Assembly: GCF_008386635.1 (NCBI RefSeq)
Contig: NZ_VUOE01000004.1
Coordinates: 53,087-117,086, forward strand
Direction of reading: 5' to 3'
Length of the DNA stretch: 64,000 nt
Source: Maribacter flavus
Lineage (GTDB): Bacteria; Bacteroidota; Bacteroidia; Flavobacteriales; Flavobacteriaceae
Positions 47,545 through 56,045 of the stretch are shown here, in pieces. How positions within the stretch are numbered: position 1 is the first letter of the stretch; each line of letters starts with the position of its first letter. The notes under the pieces are model-generated. The model searched no databases. It was not told the origin of the DNA and saw only the letters and a program-made list of their open reading frames with translations. A program made the translations under genes and the position numbers.

Positions 47545-48507
47545 TTGAAACTATCCAGGGAAATTAAGACGGGAATTATTGTAATTGGAGGAATACTCCT
47601 ATTTATTTTGGGGTTTAGTTATTTAAAATCGACACCACTTTTTGACAATAGTAAAACCCTGTACGCGGTTTATCCAGATGTGGGCGGACTACAGGCCGGG
47701 ACCGTTGTGTCCATTAATGGTTTTGGCGTAGGGAAGGTAAACGATATAAAGTTTAAGGATACAAAAGGAAATTTGGTGGTCACCTTTACGGTAAGCAGCG
47801 ATTTTCAATTTTCCAAAAATAGCACCGTGGAATTGTACGATACGGGAATAATTGGTGGAAAAGGATTGCAGATTACACCCGTTTTCGACGGTGCAGAGAC
47901 CGTTCGATCCGGTGATACGCTTTCTACCGAAACAAGACCCGGATTAACGGAGCTGGCCCAAGAAAAACTGACCCCTTTGTTCAAAAAATTTGAATCGGCC
48001 GTTTCCGATGCGGACTCCGTCCTGATCAACGTGAACCAGGTCTTGGATACTAAAACAAAAAAGGATTTACAGACCGCAATTAACGGGCTTAGTGAACTTA
48101 TGGCGAGCCTCAATGGAAGTGCCAAGGTATTAAACGATATATTGGCCAACAACGAACAAAAGTTGGATAGTTCGCTTTCCAATTTTGAGACCCTTACCTA
48201 TAATTTCGCCAAGCTTTCGGATACTTTGAACAATGCAGGTCTGGGAAGGACATTCGCAAGTTTGGAGACCACCATGGCGAATTTGGACAAGGTGATTTCT
48301 AAAATCGAGCAGGGTGATGGTACCTTGGGCAAGTTAATGAACGATAAGGAACTTTATTCCAATTTAACTGATGCCTCCAGGGAGTTGGATCTGTTGCTAC
48401 AGGACTTTAGGTTAAATCCAAAACGCTACGTGAACGTTTCGGTCTTCGGTAAAAAACAAAAGGAATATGAGGTTCCGGAAGATGATCCGGCCGCTAAAAT
48501 AGAATAG
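47545..48507 (+). CDS. mlaD: MlaD/MCE-family lipid-transport protein
   Basis: A 320-residue inner-membrane anchored protein: one N-terminal transmembrane helix (GIIVIGGILLFILGFSY), an MCE domain (about 36-115, with VSINGFGVGKVNDIKF and YDTGIIGGKGLQI), then a long helical, coiled-coil-prone tail. MCE proteins form channels carrying phospholipid between membranes. The start is TTG, chosen because KLSREIKTG directly precedes the helix as in relatives. No MlaE/MlaF homologue lies beside it; in this lineage they are encoded elsewhere. It is followed 5 bp later by the Fe-S protein gene. Confidence 0.9.
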   Translation: MKLSREIKTGIIVIGGILLFILGFSYLKSTPLFDNSKTLYAVYPDVGGLQAGTVVSINGFGVGKVNDIKFKDTKGNLVVTFTVSSDFQFSKNSTVELYDTGIIGGKGLQITPVFDGAETVRSGDTLSTETRPGLTELAQEKLTPLFKKFESAVSDADSVLINVNQVLDTKTKKDLQTAINGLSELMASLNGSAKVLNDILANNEQKLDSSLSNFETLTYNFAKLSDTLNNAGLGRTFASLETTMANLDKVISKIEQGDGTLGKLMNDKELYSNLTDASRELDLLLQDFRLNPKRYVNVSVFGKKQKEYEVPEDDPAAKIE

Positions 48508-48512
48508 ATCCA

Positions 48513-49838
48513 ATGCAGTATATACCCAATATCCTTTTTGTAGCGATTCTTATTGTGGGAATCGGATATTTCGCCAAAAACATTGGTAAACTTAGGCGCA
48601 ATATTTTATTGGGAAAAGATACCGAAGTTTCCGATGACAAACCCACAAGATGGCGCAACATGCTCCGGATCGCCTTTGGTCAATCCAAGATGGTCGTGCG
48701 ACCTGTGGCGGGTTTACTCCATGTAATTGTCTATGTTGGTTTTATCATTATCAATATTGAAGTTTTGGAGATCGTCATCGACGGTATTTTTGGGACACAT
48801 AGAATTTTTGAAGGTCTGGGTCCTGTTTATGATTTTCTGATTGCATCCTTTGAAATCCTGGCGCTCTTGGTCATTATAGCGGTAATCGCTTTTTGGGTAA
48901 GAAGGAACATCATTAAGCTCCAGCGATTTTTAAAGCCGGAAATGAAGGGTTGGCCCAAAAAGGACGGTAATCTTATCCTTTACATTGAGTTGGTGCTGAT
49001 GCTTTTGTTTCTCACTATGAACGCGGCGGATTTCCGTTTGCAGCAATTGGGTGCGGAGCATTACGTCCAGGCCGGTAGTTTTCCGGTAAGTCAGTATATT
49101 TCAAATTGGTTCACTGGAATGGACATTTCCAGCTTGATACTTTTGGAGCGAACCGCATGGTGGTTGCACATTGTGGGGATACTGTTCTTTTTGAATTATC
49201 TATATTTTTCAAAGCACCTGCACATCCTATTGGCATTTCCCAATACGTTTTACGGAAAATTGGGGCCCAAGGGAAAATTTCAGAATTTGGAGGCTGTAAC
49301 CAAGGAGGTAAAATTGATGTTGGACCCTAATGCCGACCCGTTTGCCGCTCCCGCAGATACTGGGGATGTGCCATCAAAATTCGGGGCATCGGATGTGATG
49401 GATTTAAGTTGGGTGCAATTGCTGAATGCCTATACCTGCACGGAATGTGGTAGATGTACGAGCGAATGTCCAGCCAATCAGACCGGTAAAAAATTGTCCC
49501 CAAGAAAGATCATGATGGACACGCGGGACCGATTGGAGGAAGTGGGAAAAATTCTGGATGCCAATAAGGGGGAATTCAAGGAGGACGGGAAACAGTTGTT
49601 GGACGATTACATTACTAGGGAAGAGTTGTGGGCCTGTACCTCGTGCAACGCCTGTGTGGAAGCCTGTCCGGTAAGTATCGACCCATTATCCATAATTATG
49701 GACATGCGCCAGTATTTGGTAATGGAACAATCCGCCGCACCATCGGATTTGAATAATATGATGGGAAATATCGAAAATAATGGAGCTCCGTGGCCTTTTA
49801 ACCAAATGGACCGTTTGAATTGGAGTACCGAATCATAA
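48513..49838 (+). CDS. Membrane (Fe-S)-binding protein, HdrC/GlpC-like with 4Fe-4S dicluster
   Basis: A 441-residue protein with about five or six membrane segments in residues 1-240 and a cytoplasmic dicluster domain holding two 4Fe-4S motifs: Cys309-312-315-319 (CTECGRCTSECP) and Cys375-378-381-385 (CTSCNACVEACP). The membrane part resembles the cytochrome b-like (NarI-type) module fused to ferredoxin domains in heterodisulfide-reductase-like complexes. The next gene, 10 bp on, encodes the CCG-domain partner, so the two likely form one complex passing electrons to or from quinone. The electron donor is unknown. Confidence 0.86.
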   Translation: MQYIPNILFVAILIVGIGYFAKNIGKLRRNILLGKDTEVSDDKPTRWRNMLRIAFGQSKMVVRPVAGLLHVIVYVGFIIINIEVLEIVIDGIFGTHRIFEGLGPVYDFLIASFEILALLVIIAVIAFWVRRNIIKLQRFLKPEMKGWPKKDGNLILYIELVLMLLFLTMNAADFRLQQLGAEHYVQAGSFPVSQYISNWFTGMDISSLILLERTAWWLHIVGILFFLNYLYFSKHLHILLAFPNTFYGKLGPKGKFQNLEAVTKEVKLMLDPNADPFAAPADTGDVPSKFGASDVMDLSWVQLLNAYTCTECGRCTSECPANQTGKKLSPRKIMMDTRDRLEEVGKILDANKGEFKEDGKQLLDDYITREELWACTSCNACVEACPVSIDPLSIIMDMRQYLVMEQSAAPSDLNNMMGNIENNGAPWPFNQMDRLNWSTES

Positions 49839-49848
49839 AAGACTAGAA

Positions 49849-50640
49849 ATGGCTGACACCCTTAAAGTTCCTACAATGGCAGAGATGTTCGCTGCCGGTG
49901 AAAAACCCGAAGTATTGTTTTGGGTAGGTTGTGCCGGTAGTTTTGACGATCGGGCCAAAAAAATTACAAAAGCCTTTGTGAAAATTCTGAACAAGGCCAA
50001 TATTTCCTTTGCCGTTTTGGGAACGGAGGAAAGCTGTACAGGGGATCCGGCCAAAAGGGCAGGAAACGAGTTTTTGTTCCAGATGCAGGCCGTCACCAAT
50101 ATAGAGGTGATGAACGCCTATGAAATAAAGAAAATTGTGACCACATGTCCGCATTGTTTCAATACCATCAAGAACGAATACCCCGGTCTTGGAGGTACCT
50201 ATGAGGTGGTGCACCATACGCAGTTTTTGAAGCAGTTGTTGGAGGAGGGACGTATAACCATGGAGGGAGGAACCTTCAAAGGAAAGCGCATCACCTTTCA
50301 CGACCCCTGTTATCTGGGTAGGGCCAATGGTGTATATGAAGCGCCAAGGGAGCTAATACGGAAATTGGATGCCGAGTTGGTGGAGATGAAAAGCTGCAAG
50401 CAAAGAGGCCTGTGCTGTGGTGCCGGTGGTGCCCAAATGTTCAAGGAACCCGAAAAAGGGAACAAGGATGTGAATATTGAACGTACCGAGCAAGCTTTGG
50501 AGACAACGCCCCATATTATTGCCGCTGGATGTCCTTTTTGTAATACCATGATGACCGATGGTGTTAAGAACAAGGAAAAAGAGGGTGAAATTGCCGTTAT
50601 GGACATTGCGGAACTTATTGCCAAGGCCGAAGATTTATAA
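49849..50640 (+). CDS. (Fe-S)-binding protein with two CCG domains, HdrB-like
   Basis: A 263-residue cytoplasmic protein with a duplicated cysteine-rich (CCG) domain as in HdrB, GlpC and LutA/LldE. Motifs: FWVGCAGS, CPHCFNTIKNEYP in the first half; HDPCYLGR, CCGAGGAQMF and AAGCPFCNTMM in the second. Such domains bind noncubane Fe-S clusters or zinc and work on thiol/disulfide or lactate-type substrates. It follows its membrane Fe-S partner by 10 bp. The substrate cannot be inferred from sequence; bacillithiol disulfide is an attractive but unproven idea given bshA 4 kb away. Confidence 0.87.
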   Translation: MADTLKVPTMAEMFAAGEKPEVLFWVGCAGSFDDRAKKITKAFVKILNKANISFAVLGTEESCTGDPAKRAGNEFLFQMQAVTNIEVMNAYEIKKIVTTCPHCFNTIKNEYPGLGGTYEVVHHTQFLKQLLEEGRITMEGGTFKGKRITFHDPCYLGRANGVYEAPRELIRKLDAELVEMKSCKQRGLCCGAGGAQMFKEPEKGNKDVNIERTEQALETTPHIIAAGCPFCNTMMTDGVKNKEKEGEIAVMDIAELIAKAEDL

Positions 50641-50672
50641 GGCGTTGATTTTAAAACTATAAAGAAGGATTC

Positions 50673-51155
50673 ATGCTAGCAGATTTTAATACACTACCCG
50701 ATAGTTCCAGGGTATGGATTTACCAGGCGAACAGAAGTTTTACGGAACAGGAATTACAGGAAATACAGGACGACCTTACACTTTTTTTGGAAAACTGGAC
50801 GGCCCACGGTAAGGACCTGAAGGCCGGTTTTGAGATAAAGTACAACAGGTTTTTGGTAATTGCCTTGGACCAAAGTGGGCAGTCGGCCACAGGATGCTCC
50901 ATTGATGCATCGGTTCATTTTATACAACATTTGGAAAAAAAGTACCAAGTGGAACTGCTGGATAAAATGAACGTATCGTTCAAGCAAGGTGATTTTATAG
51001 CCTATAAGAACTTATTGGACTTTAAGGCGATGGCCAAACAGAAGGCCATATCAAGGAGTACCATCGTTTTCAATAACCTTGTGGCGACCAAGGGTGAATA
51101 TATGGAGCATTGGGAAGTTCCCGCTTCCGAAAGTTGGCACGCGCGTTTTGTCTAG
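50673..51155 (+). CDS. Conserved Bacteroidota protein (often labelled 'ABC transporter ATPase')
   Basis: A 160-residue soluble protein found next to the Fe-S genes in many flavobacteria. It has no signal peptide and no membrane segment. Although homologues are often named ABC transporter ATPase, there is no Walker A, signature or Walker B motif. A conserved pattern is visible: VWIYQANRSFTEQE, LDQSGQSATGCSIDASVHF and the terminal ESWHARF. The gap after the Fe-S protein is 32 bp, so it is probably co-transcribed. Function unknown. Confidence 0.75.
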   Translation: MLADFNTLPDSSRVWIYQANRSFTEQELQEIQDDLTLFLENWTAHGKDLKAGFEIKYNRFLVIALDQSGQSATGCSIDASVHFIQHLEKKYQVELLDKMNVSFKQGDFIAYKNLLDFKAMAKQKAISRSTIVFNNLVATKGEYMEHWEVPASESWHARFV

Positions 51156-51250
51156 ATGCTAGCGGTCGTTAACATCTATTTTTATTAGGTTTTATCGATG
51201 AAATGCAATAAATTTCATGGTTTGATGTTATTTCCATACAGTAAAAACAC

Positions 51251-54160
51251 ATGAAGATTTTTCTCAAATTTTTCTTTTTTCTTTTTGGCTCTTCTTTTCT
51301 TTTTGGACAAAACCCTTTGGTTAGTTCGGATAGTCTGGCCCAGGCCATTTGGGTAACCGAACAATACCAAAAAATGACCTTGGAAGAAAAGGTAGGGCAA
51401 TTGTTTATGGTCATGGTGACCTCCAACCAAACCGATGGGGAAAAGGAGAAGATAAAGCAGCTCATTCTTGAGCAAAAAATAGGGGGAATCATTTTTTCAA
51501 AGGGTGGGCCCGTACGACAGGCCAAACTTTGCAACGAGTTTCAATCCCTATCAAAGATACCGTTATTGGTGGGAATGGATGCGGAATGGGGATTGGCCAT
51601 GCGATTGGACTCCACCTATGCTTTTCCTTGGAACATGACCTTAGGTGCCATTCAGGACAATAAAATCATAGAAAAGGTAGGGTATAGGGTAGGGCAGCAC
51701 GCAAAACGCTTGGGGGTGCACATTAATTTTGCACCGGATATCGACATCAACACCAATCCTAAAAATCCGATCATTGGCAATCGTTCCTTTGGGGAAACTA
51801 GGGATGTGGTTGCTGATAAGGGCATCGCCTTTATGAAAGGTATGGAAAGTGCGGGTGTGCTATCCAGCGGAAAGCATTTCCCGGGCCATGGCGACACCGA
51901 CGTGGATTCCCACCATGATCTGCCCGTAATTCCTTTTTCCAGGGAGCGATTGGACAGTCTGGAACTGTATCCCTTTAAAAAGTTGATCAACGAAGGTCTA
52001 AGTAGTGTCATGGTAGCCCATTTGGAGGTGCCAGCTATGGAAATCAAGGAAGGTCTGCCATCCTCTTTATCGGAACAGATCATTTCTGGAATACTCAAGG
52101 AGGAACTGGGATTTGAAGGTTTGGTCTTTACCGATGCCTTGAATATGCAGGGAGTGACCAAATTCGGTACCGAGGGTGCAGTAGCGTTGGCCGCTTTCAA
52201 CGCCGGCAACGATATCCTTTTAATGCCCCAGAACGTGGAGGATGCCAAAAATCTATTGATCAAAAACTACAACAGGGGCCGGATCAGTGAGGCAAGACTT
52301 GCCCAATCCGTGAAGAAGATTTTAATGGCAAAATTCAAGGTGGGACTCCATAATTATAGACCCATTGCTCTGGACAATCTATACGAGGATTTAAATACCG
52401 TTGAGGATGATATCCTTTATGAGGAAGCCATTGAGAACGCCCTGACGGTTGTTAAGAATCGGTTTGACTTGCTTGGCATTAAAAATTTGGAAAACAAGAA
52501 AATCGCCTATGTAAAATTTGGGGATGCTCCCAATGATGACTTCATATCGGAACTGAACAAATATACTACGGTGACCCAAGTAAATGCCAATACCATTGAA
52601 TCGCTCAAAAAGCAGTTGGAGCATTATAACTTGGTAATCATCGGTCACCATAAAAGCAATGAGAGTCCTTGGAAACCCTATAAGTTTACTGACAGGGAAC
52701 TGGCTTGGCTGCAGGAAATTTCCAATTTAAGGTCTTCAAACCTAATCCTGACCGTATTTGCAAAACCGTATGCACTTTCGGATATCTCCACGTTTCAGAA
52801 TATTGATGCCGTTGTGGTTTCCTATCAAAATAGCGCCATTGCCCAGAGGAAAACAGCGGAACTTCTGTTTGGTGCGATTCACGCCTCGGGAAAGTTGCCT
52901 GTTAGTGGAAGTTTTGAATTTCGGGCCGGAACGGGAATTCAATTATCCTCGCTAAATAGGTTGGGATATAGTCTTCCGGAAAGGGTAGGTCTTAGTTCAA
53001 AGGGCCTTTCCAAGGTAGATGAATTGGTGCAGGACGGACTGGATAGTCTCATGTTTCCTGGGGCCCAGGTTTTGGTGGCCAGGCATGGGAAAGTGGTGTA
53101 CAACAAAAGTTTTGGGAAACCCACGTACGAGTCCGAAGTTGCCGTCGCCGAAGATGATATTTACGACCTAGCTTCGTTGACAAAGATTTTAGCGACCTTG
53201 CCCATGGTCATGAAAATGGAGGAAGAAGGAAAGATTGCCTTGAACGATACTTTTGAGGAACTGGTACCCGAATATTCCAATACGGAAATCAAGAACGTAA
53301 CGGTCTTAAAGGCCTTGTCGCATTATGGACGGTTGCCTGCCTGGATACCCTTTTATGTCCGCACCTTAGACGAAAATAGAAGGCCTTCCAAGGAGTTTTA
53401 TCGCACCCAACCAACGGATGGCTTTTCGGTCAAGGTTGCAGAAAACCTATATCTCACGGATGCCTATAACGATTCCATTTATAATAGGATTGGAAGACAG
53501 GATTTAAAATCCAACAGATATCGCTATAGCGACGTGCCATATTACGTCATGAAAAAGTACGTAGAGGATACGTATGGTGAAAAATTGGATGTACTCGCAA
53601 ACGATTTTCTATATAATAGAATAGGTGCGAACTACACTACGTACAATCCTTTGGAAAAGATTCCAAAGAACAAGATTGTGCCTTCAGAAGAGGATAATTA
53701 TTATAGATACCAGACCGTACAGGGCTATGTCCATGACATGGGGGCGGCCATGCAAGGTGGGGTGGGAGGTCACGCGGGCCTGTTCAGCAATGCGAACGAC
53801 GTGGCCAAGATTATGCAGATGTATTTACAGAACGGATACTACGGTGGGACGAAGTTCTTTGATTCCCGGACCGTAAAGAAGTTCAACACCTGCTATTTTT
53901 GTGATAAAAACGTACGAAGGGGCGTTGGCTTTGACAAGCCCCAACTGGAACACAGTGGGCCCACCTGCGGGTGTGTTTCCAGAAAAAGCTTTGGACATAG
54001 TGGTTTTACGGGAACGTACACCTGGGCAGATCCGGAAGAGGAGATCGTGTATGTATTTTTATCCAACCGTACCTATCCATCGGCCTCCAACACCCTTTTA
54101 GTTAAATCTGGGTTAAGAACTAGGATTCAGCAGGCCATTTACGACTCCATACTAAATTAA
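51251..54160 (+). CDS. Exported GH3 beta-N-acetylhexosaminidase fused to a serine beta-lactamase-like hydrolase
   Basis: A 969-residue two-domain protein with a signal peptide (FFFFLFGSSFLFGQ). Residues about 30-370 are GH3 of the NagZ type: KHFPGHGD..DSH (208-221) and VFTDALNM (Asp295). A linker domain follows to about 560. Residues about 580-965 are a class C beta-lactamase/penicillin-binding-like domain with SLTK (Ser642, Lys645), YSD (759-761) and HSG (916-918). Four Cys (881, 884, 906, 908; CxxC and CxC) near the end could bind metal. It probably trims wall sugars and stem peptides or related compounds in the periplasm. Known as a fusion in Bacteroidota; domain cooperation is inferred. 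Confidence 0.9.
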   Translation: MKIFLKFFFFLFGSSFLFGQNPLVSSDSLAQAIWVTEQYQKMTLEEKVGQLFMVMVTSNQTDGEKEKIKQLILEQKIGGIIFSKGGPVRQAKLCNEFQSLSKIPLLVGMDAEWGLAMRLDSTYAFPWNMTLGAIQDNKIIEKVGYRVGQHAKRLGVHINFAPDIDINTNPKNPIIGNRSFGETRDVVADKGIAFMKGMESAGVLSSGKHFPGHGDTDVDSHHDLPVIPFSRERLDSLELYPFKKLINEGLSSVMVAHLEVPAMEIKEGLPSSLSEQIISGILKEELGFEGLVFTDALNMQGVTKFGTEGAVALAAFNAGNDILLMPQNVEDAKNLLIKNYNRGRISEARLAQSVKKILMAKFKVGLHNYRPIALDNLYEDLNTVEDDILYEEAIENALTVVKNRFDLLGIKNLENKKIAYVKFGDAPNDDFISELNKYTTVTQVNANTIESLKKQLEHYNLVIIGHHKSNESPWKPYKFTDRELAWLQEISNLRSSNLILTVFAKPYALSDISTFQNIDAVVVSYQNSAIAQRKTAELLFGAIHASGKLPVSGSFEFRAGTGIQLSSLNRLGYSLPERVGLSSKGLSKVDELVQDGLDSLMFPGAQVLVARHGKVVYNKSFGKPTYESEVAVAEDDIYDLASLTKILATLPMVMKMEEEGKIALNDTFEELVPEYSNTEIKNVTVLKALSHYGRLPAWIPFYVRTLDENRRPSKEFYRTQPTDGFSVKVAENLYLTDAYNDSIYNRIGRQDLKSNRYRYSDVPYYVMKKYVEDTYGEKLDVLANDFLYNRIGANYTTYNPLEKIPKNKIVPSEEDNYYRYQTVQGYVHDMGAAMQGGVGGHAGLFSNANDVAKIMQMYLQNGYYGGTKFFDSRTVKKFNTCYFCDKNVRRGVGFDKPQLEHSGPTCGCVSRKSFGHSGFTGTYTWADPEEEIVYVFLSNRTYPSASNTLLVKSGLRTRIQQAIYDSILN

Positions 54161-54356
54161 AGAGTAGTTTTGTAGTCAAGGGCATCCGTTGGAAGATTCC
54201 TTTAAAGCCTGTATGCCTTTGGGATTTCATAACTGACCGATTGCAAAATGGATTTAGACAGAATGAAACCCTCAGAGAGGGATTTGTTGTGTTAAGCTAA
54301 ATAACAATACAAAAGGAAATGTTTAAGAATCAAGCTATTGACCTAATTTTATACGC

Positions 54357-55496
54357 ATGAAAATTGCTATTGTTTGCTACCCAACGTTTGGTGGTAGCGG
54401 TGTTGTTGCCACGGAATTGGGAATTGCCCTTGCGAATAGGGGGCACGAGGTACATTTTGTAACTTATCGTCAACCCGTGCGATTGGAACTTTTAAACAAT
54501 AGTATTTATTTTCACGAGGTACATGTGCCGGAATATCCTTTGTTCCATTATCAGCCTTATGAGTTGGCATTGTCCAGTAAATTGGTGGACACCATAAAAT
54601 TGTACAATATAGATTTGTTACATGTCCATTATGCAATACCCCACGCTTATGCCGGTTATATGGCCCAGAAAATGTTGGAGGAACAGGGAATTTATGTTCC
54701 GATGGTGACGACCTTGCATGGAACCGATATTACCCTTGTAGGCAAGCATCCGTTTTATAAGCCTGCGGTGAATTTTAGCATCAATCAATCCGATGTGGTA
54801 ACCTCCGTTTCCGAAAGCCTAAAACAAGGTACTTTGGAGATATTCGATATAAAAAAAGATATAGAGGTTATCCCCAACTTTATAGACAAAAACAAATACA
54901 AGCACACGTTTACGGATTGCCAACGATCGGCTATGGCAAAGGATGGCGAGCGTATAATTACGCATATAAGTAACTTTAGGAAAGTGAAGCGCATACCCGA
55001 CGTAATCAAGGTATTCCAGAAGATTCAGGAAAGAATACCTTCTAAATTGATCATGGTAGGCGAGGGGCCTGAAAAAGAAGGTGCGGAACGATTATGTGAG
55101 GATTTGGGCATTGGCAATAAGGTCATCTTTTTGGGAAACAGTAATGAAATAGACAAGATACTTTGCTTTTCAGATCTCTTTTTGCTGCCGTCCCAAACCG
55201 AAAGTTTTGGTTTGGCGGCTTTGGAGGCCATGATTAATAAAGTTCCTGTAATTTCGAGCAATACCGGAGGAATTCCAGAAGTGAACGTCCATGGCGTAAC
55301 AGGGTATTTAAGTGATATTGGGAACATTGAGGAAATGGCACAAAATGCGATATCCATTTTGGAGGATGATGACACCTTGGAGCGATTTAAATTGAACGCC
55401 GTAAAGGAAGCCGAAAAGTTCGATATTTTAAAGGTGTTGCCACTGTACGAGAAAGTATATGAACGAGCTTATAATAGCCGATTAAAAAATGTTTAG
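54357..55496 (+). CDS. bshA: N-acetyl-alpha-D-glucosaminyl L-malate synthase
   Basis: A 379-residue GT4-family glycosyltransferase that joins UDP-GlcNAc and L-malate in the first step of bacillithiol synthesis. Diagnostic start KIAIVCYPTFGGSGVVATELG, followed by FVTYRQP, HVHYAIPHAYA and TTLHGTDIT; the GT4 nucleotide-sugar site has LLPSQTESFGLAALEAM. Length matches known BshA. bshB and bshC are not nearby. The last 8 bp overlap the next small lipoprotein gene, so they are translated together. Confidence 0.95.
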   Translation: MKIAIVCYPTFGGSGVVATELGIALANRGHEVHFVTYRQPVRLELLNNSIYFHEVHVPEYPLFHYQPYELALSSKLVDTIKLYNIDLLHVHYAIPHAYAGYMAQKMLEEQGIYVPMVTTLHGTDITLVGKHPFYKPAVNFSINQSDVVTSVSESLKQGTLEIFDIKKDIEVIPNFIDKNKYKHTFTDCQRSAMAKDGERIITHISNFRKVKRIPDVIKVFQKIQERIPSKLIMVGEGPEKEGAERLCEDLGIGNKVIFLGNSNEIDKILCFSDLFLLPSQTESFGLAALEAMINKVPVISSNTGGIPEVNVHGVTGYLSDIGNIEEMAQNAISILEDDDTLERFKLNAVKEAEKFDILKVLPLYEKVYERAYNSRLKNV

Positions 55497-55929
55497 GCCC
55501 TTTATCCTCCTATTTATTCTCGTAGTTTCCTTGGGTTCGTGCAAGAGTCAAGAAAAAATGAAACTCGAAAATACCGATACAGTTGCAATGTACCTGATTA
55601 TGAGCGGCGATCATAGTGGCTTTGAGCAGGAACATTTGTTAAAAATTGATAGTCGGCTGGAATTTGAGGAGTTTTTTGGAAAAATCAATAGAACCAGAAA
55701 ACCGGGAATACCAGTTCCGGAGATCGATTTTAAAACAAAGTCGGTCATTGTTCGCTTGAAAGGCACTACTACCAATAATGAACCTGATATTACCCTGCAA
55801 AAGTCATCCAAGGAGAGCTTACTCTTAAAGAAGATCCGGACAAACTCAAGAAAAGAAACTACGGCCGTGTTGACACCTTTTTTTATTTACAGTGTTCCCA
55901 AAACAAATAAGGACGTAATAATCCAATAG
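55489..55929 (+). CDS. Small lipoprotein, PrcB-like C-terminal domain (tentative)
   Basis: A 146-residue predicted lipoprotein (LVVSLGSC lipobox, Cys18). The mature part has a segment with PEIDFKTKSVIVRLKG and a final FFIYSVPKTNKDVIIQ that look like the PrcB-type beta domain, known from a protease-associated protein of Treponema; this is a weak match made by eye. It overlaps bshA by 8 bp. No catalytic motif is seen and no role can be assigned. Confidence 0.6.
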   Translation: MFRPFILLFILVVSLGSCKSQEKMKLENTDTVAMYLIMSGDHSGFEQEHLLKIDSRLEFEEFFGKINRTRKPGIPVPEIDFKTKSVIVRLKGTTTNNEPDITLQKSSKESLLLKKIRTNSRKETTAVLTPFFIYSVPKTNKDVIIQ

Positions 55930-55993
55930 ATTACATCGGATAATTATAGGAATACATCTATCAAACGATAAAAAATACCTTACAAAGGACTTT

Positions 55994-56025
55994 TTTGAAA
56001 ACGAGCAGTTATTATACTAGTTTTA
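55994..56025 (+). promoter_or_regulatory. Possible promoter for the OmpA-family gene
   Basis: TTTG at 55994-55997 (-33) and TAGTTTTA at 56018-56025 (-7, one base off TAnnTTTG), 20 bp apart, the usual Bacteroidota spacing. It gives a leader of about 15 bases. Confidence 0.4.
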
Positions 56026-56045
56026 CACATTAATACCCAAATTCA

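Noticed and set aside
54266..54290. Short hairpin CCCTC-AGA-GAGGG between the GH3 fusion and bshA
   Set aside because: Only five base pairs, with a mixed rather than clean T tail; too weak to call a terminator.
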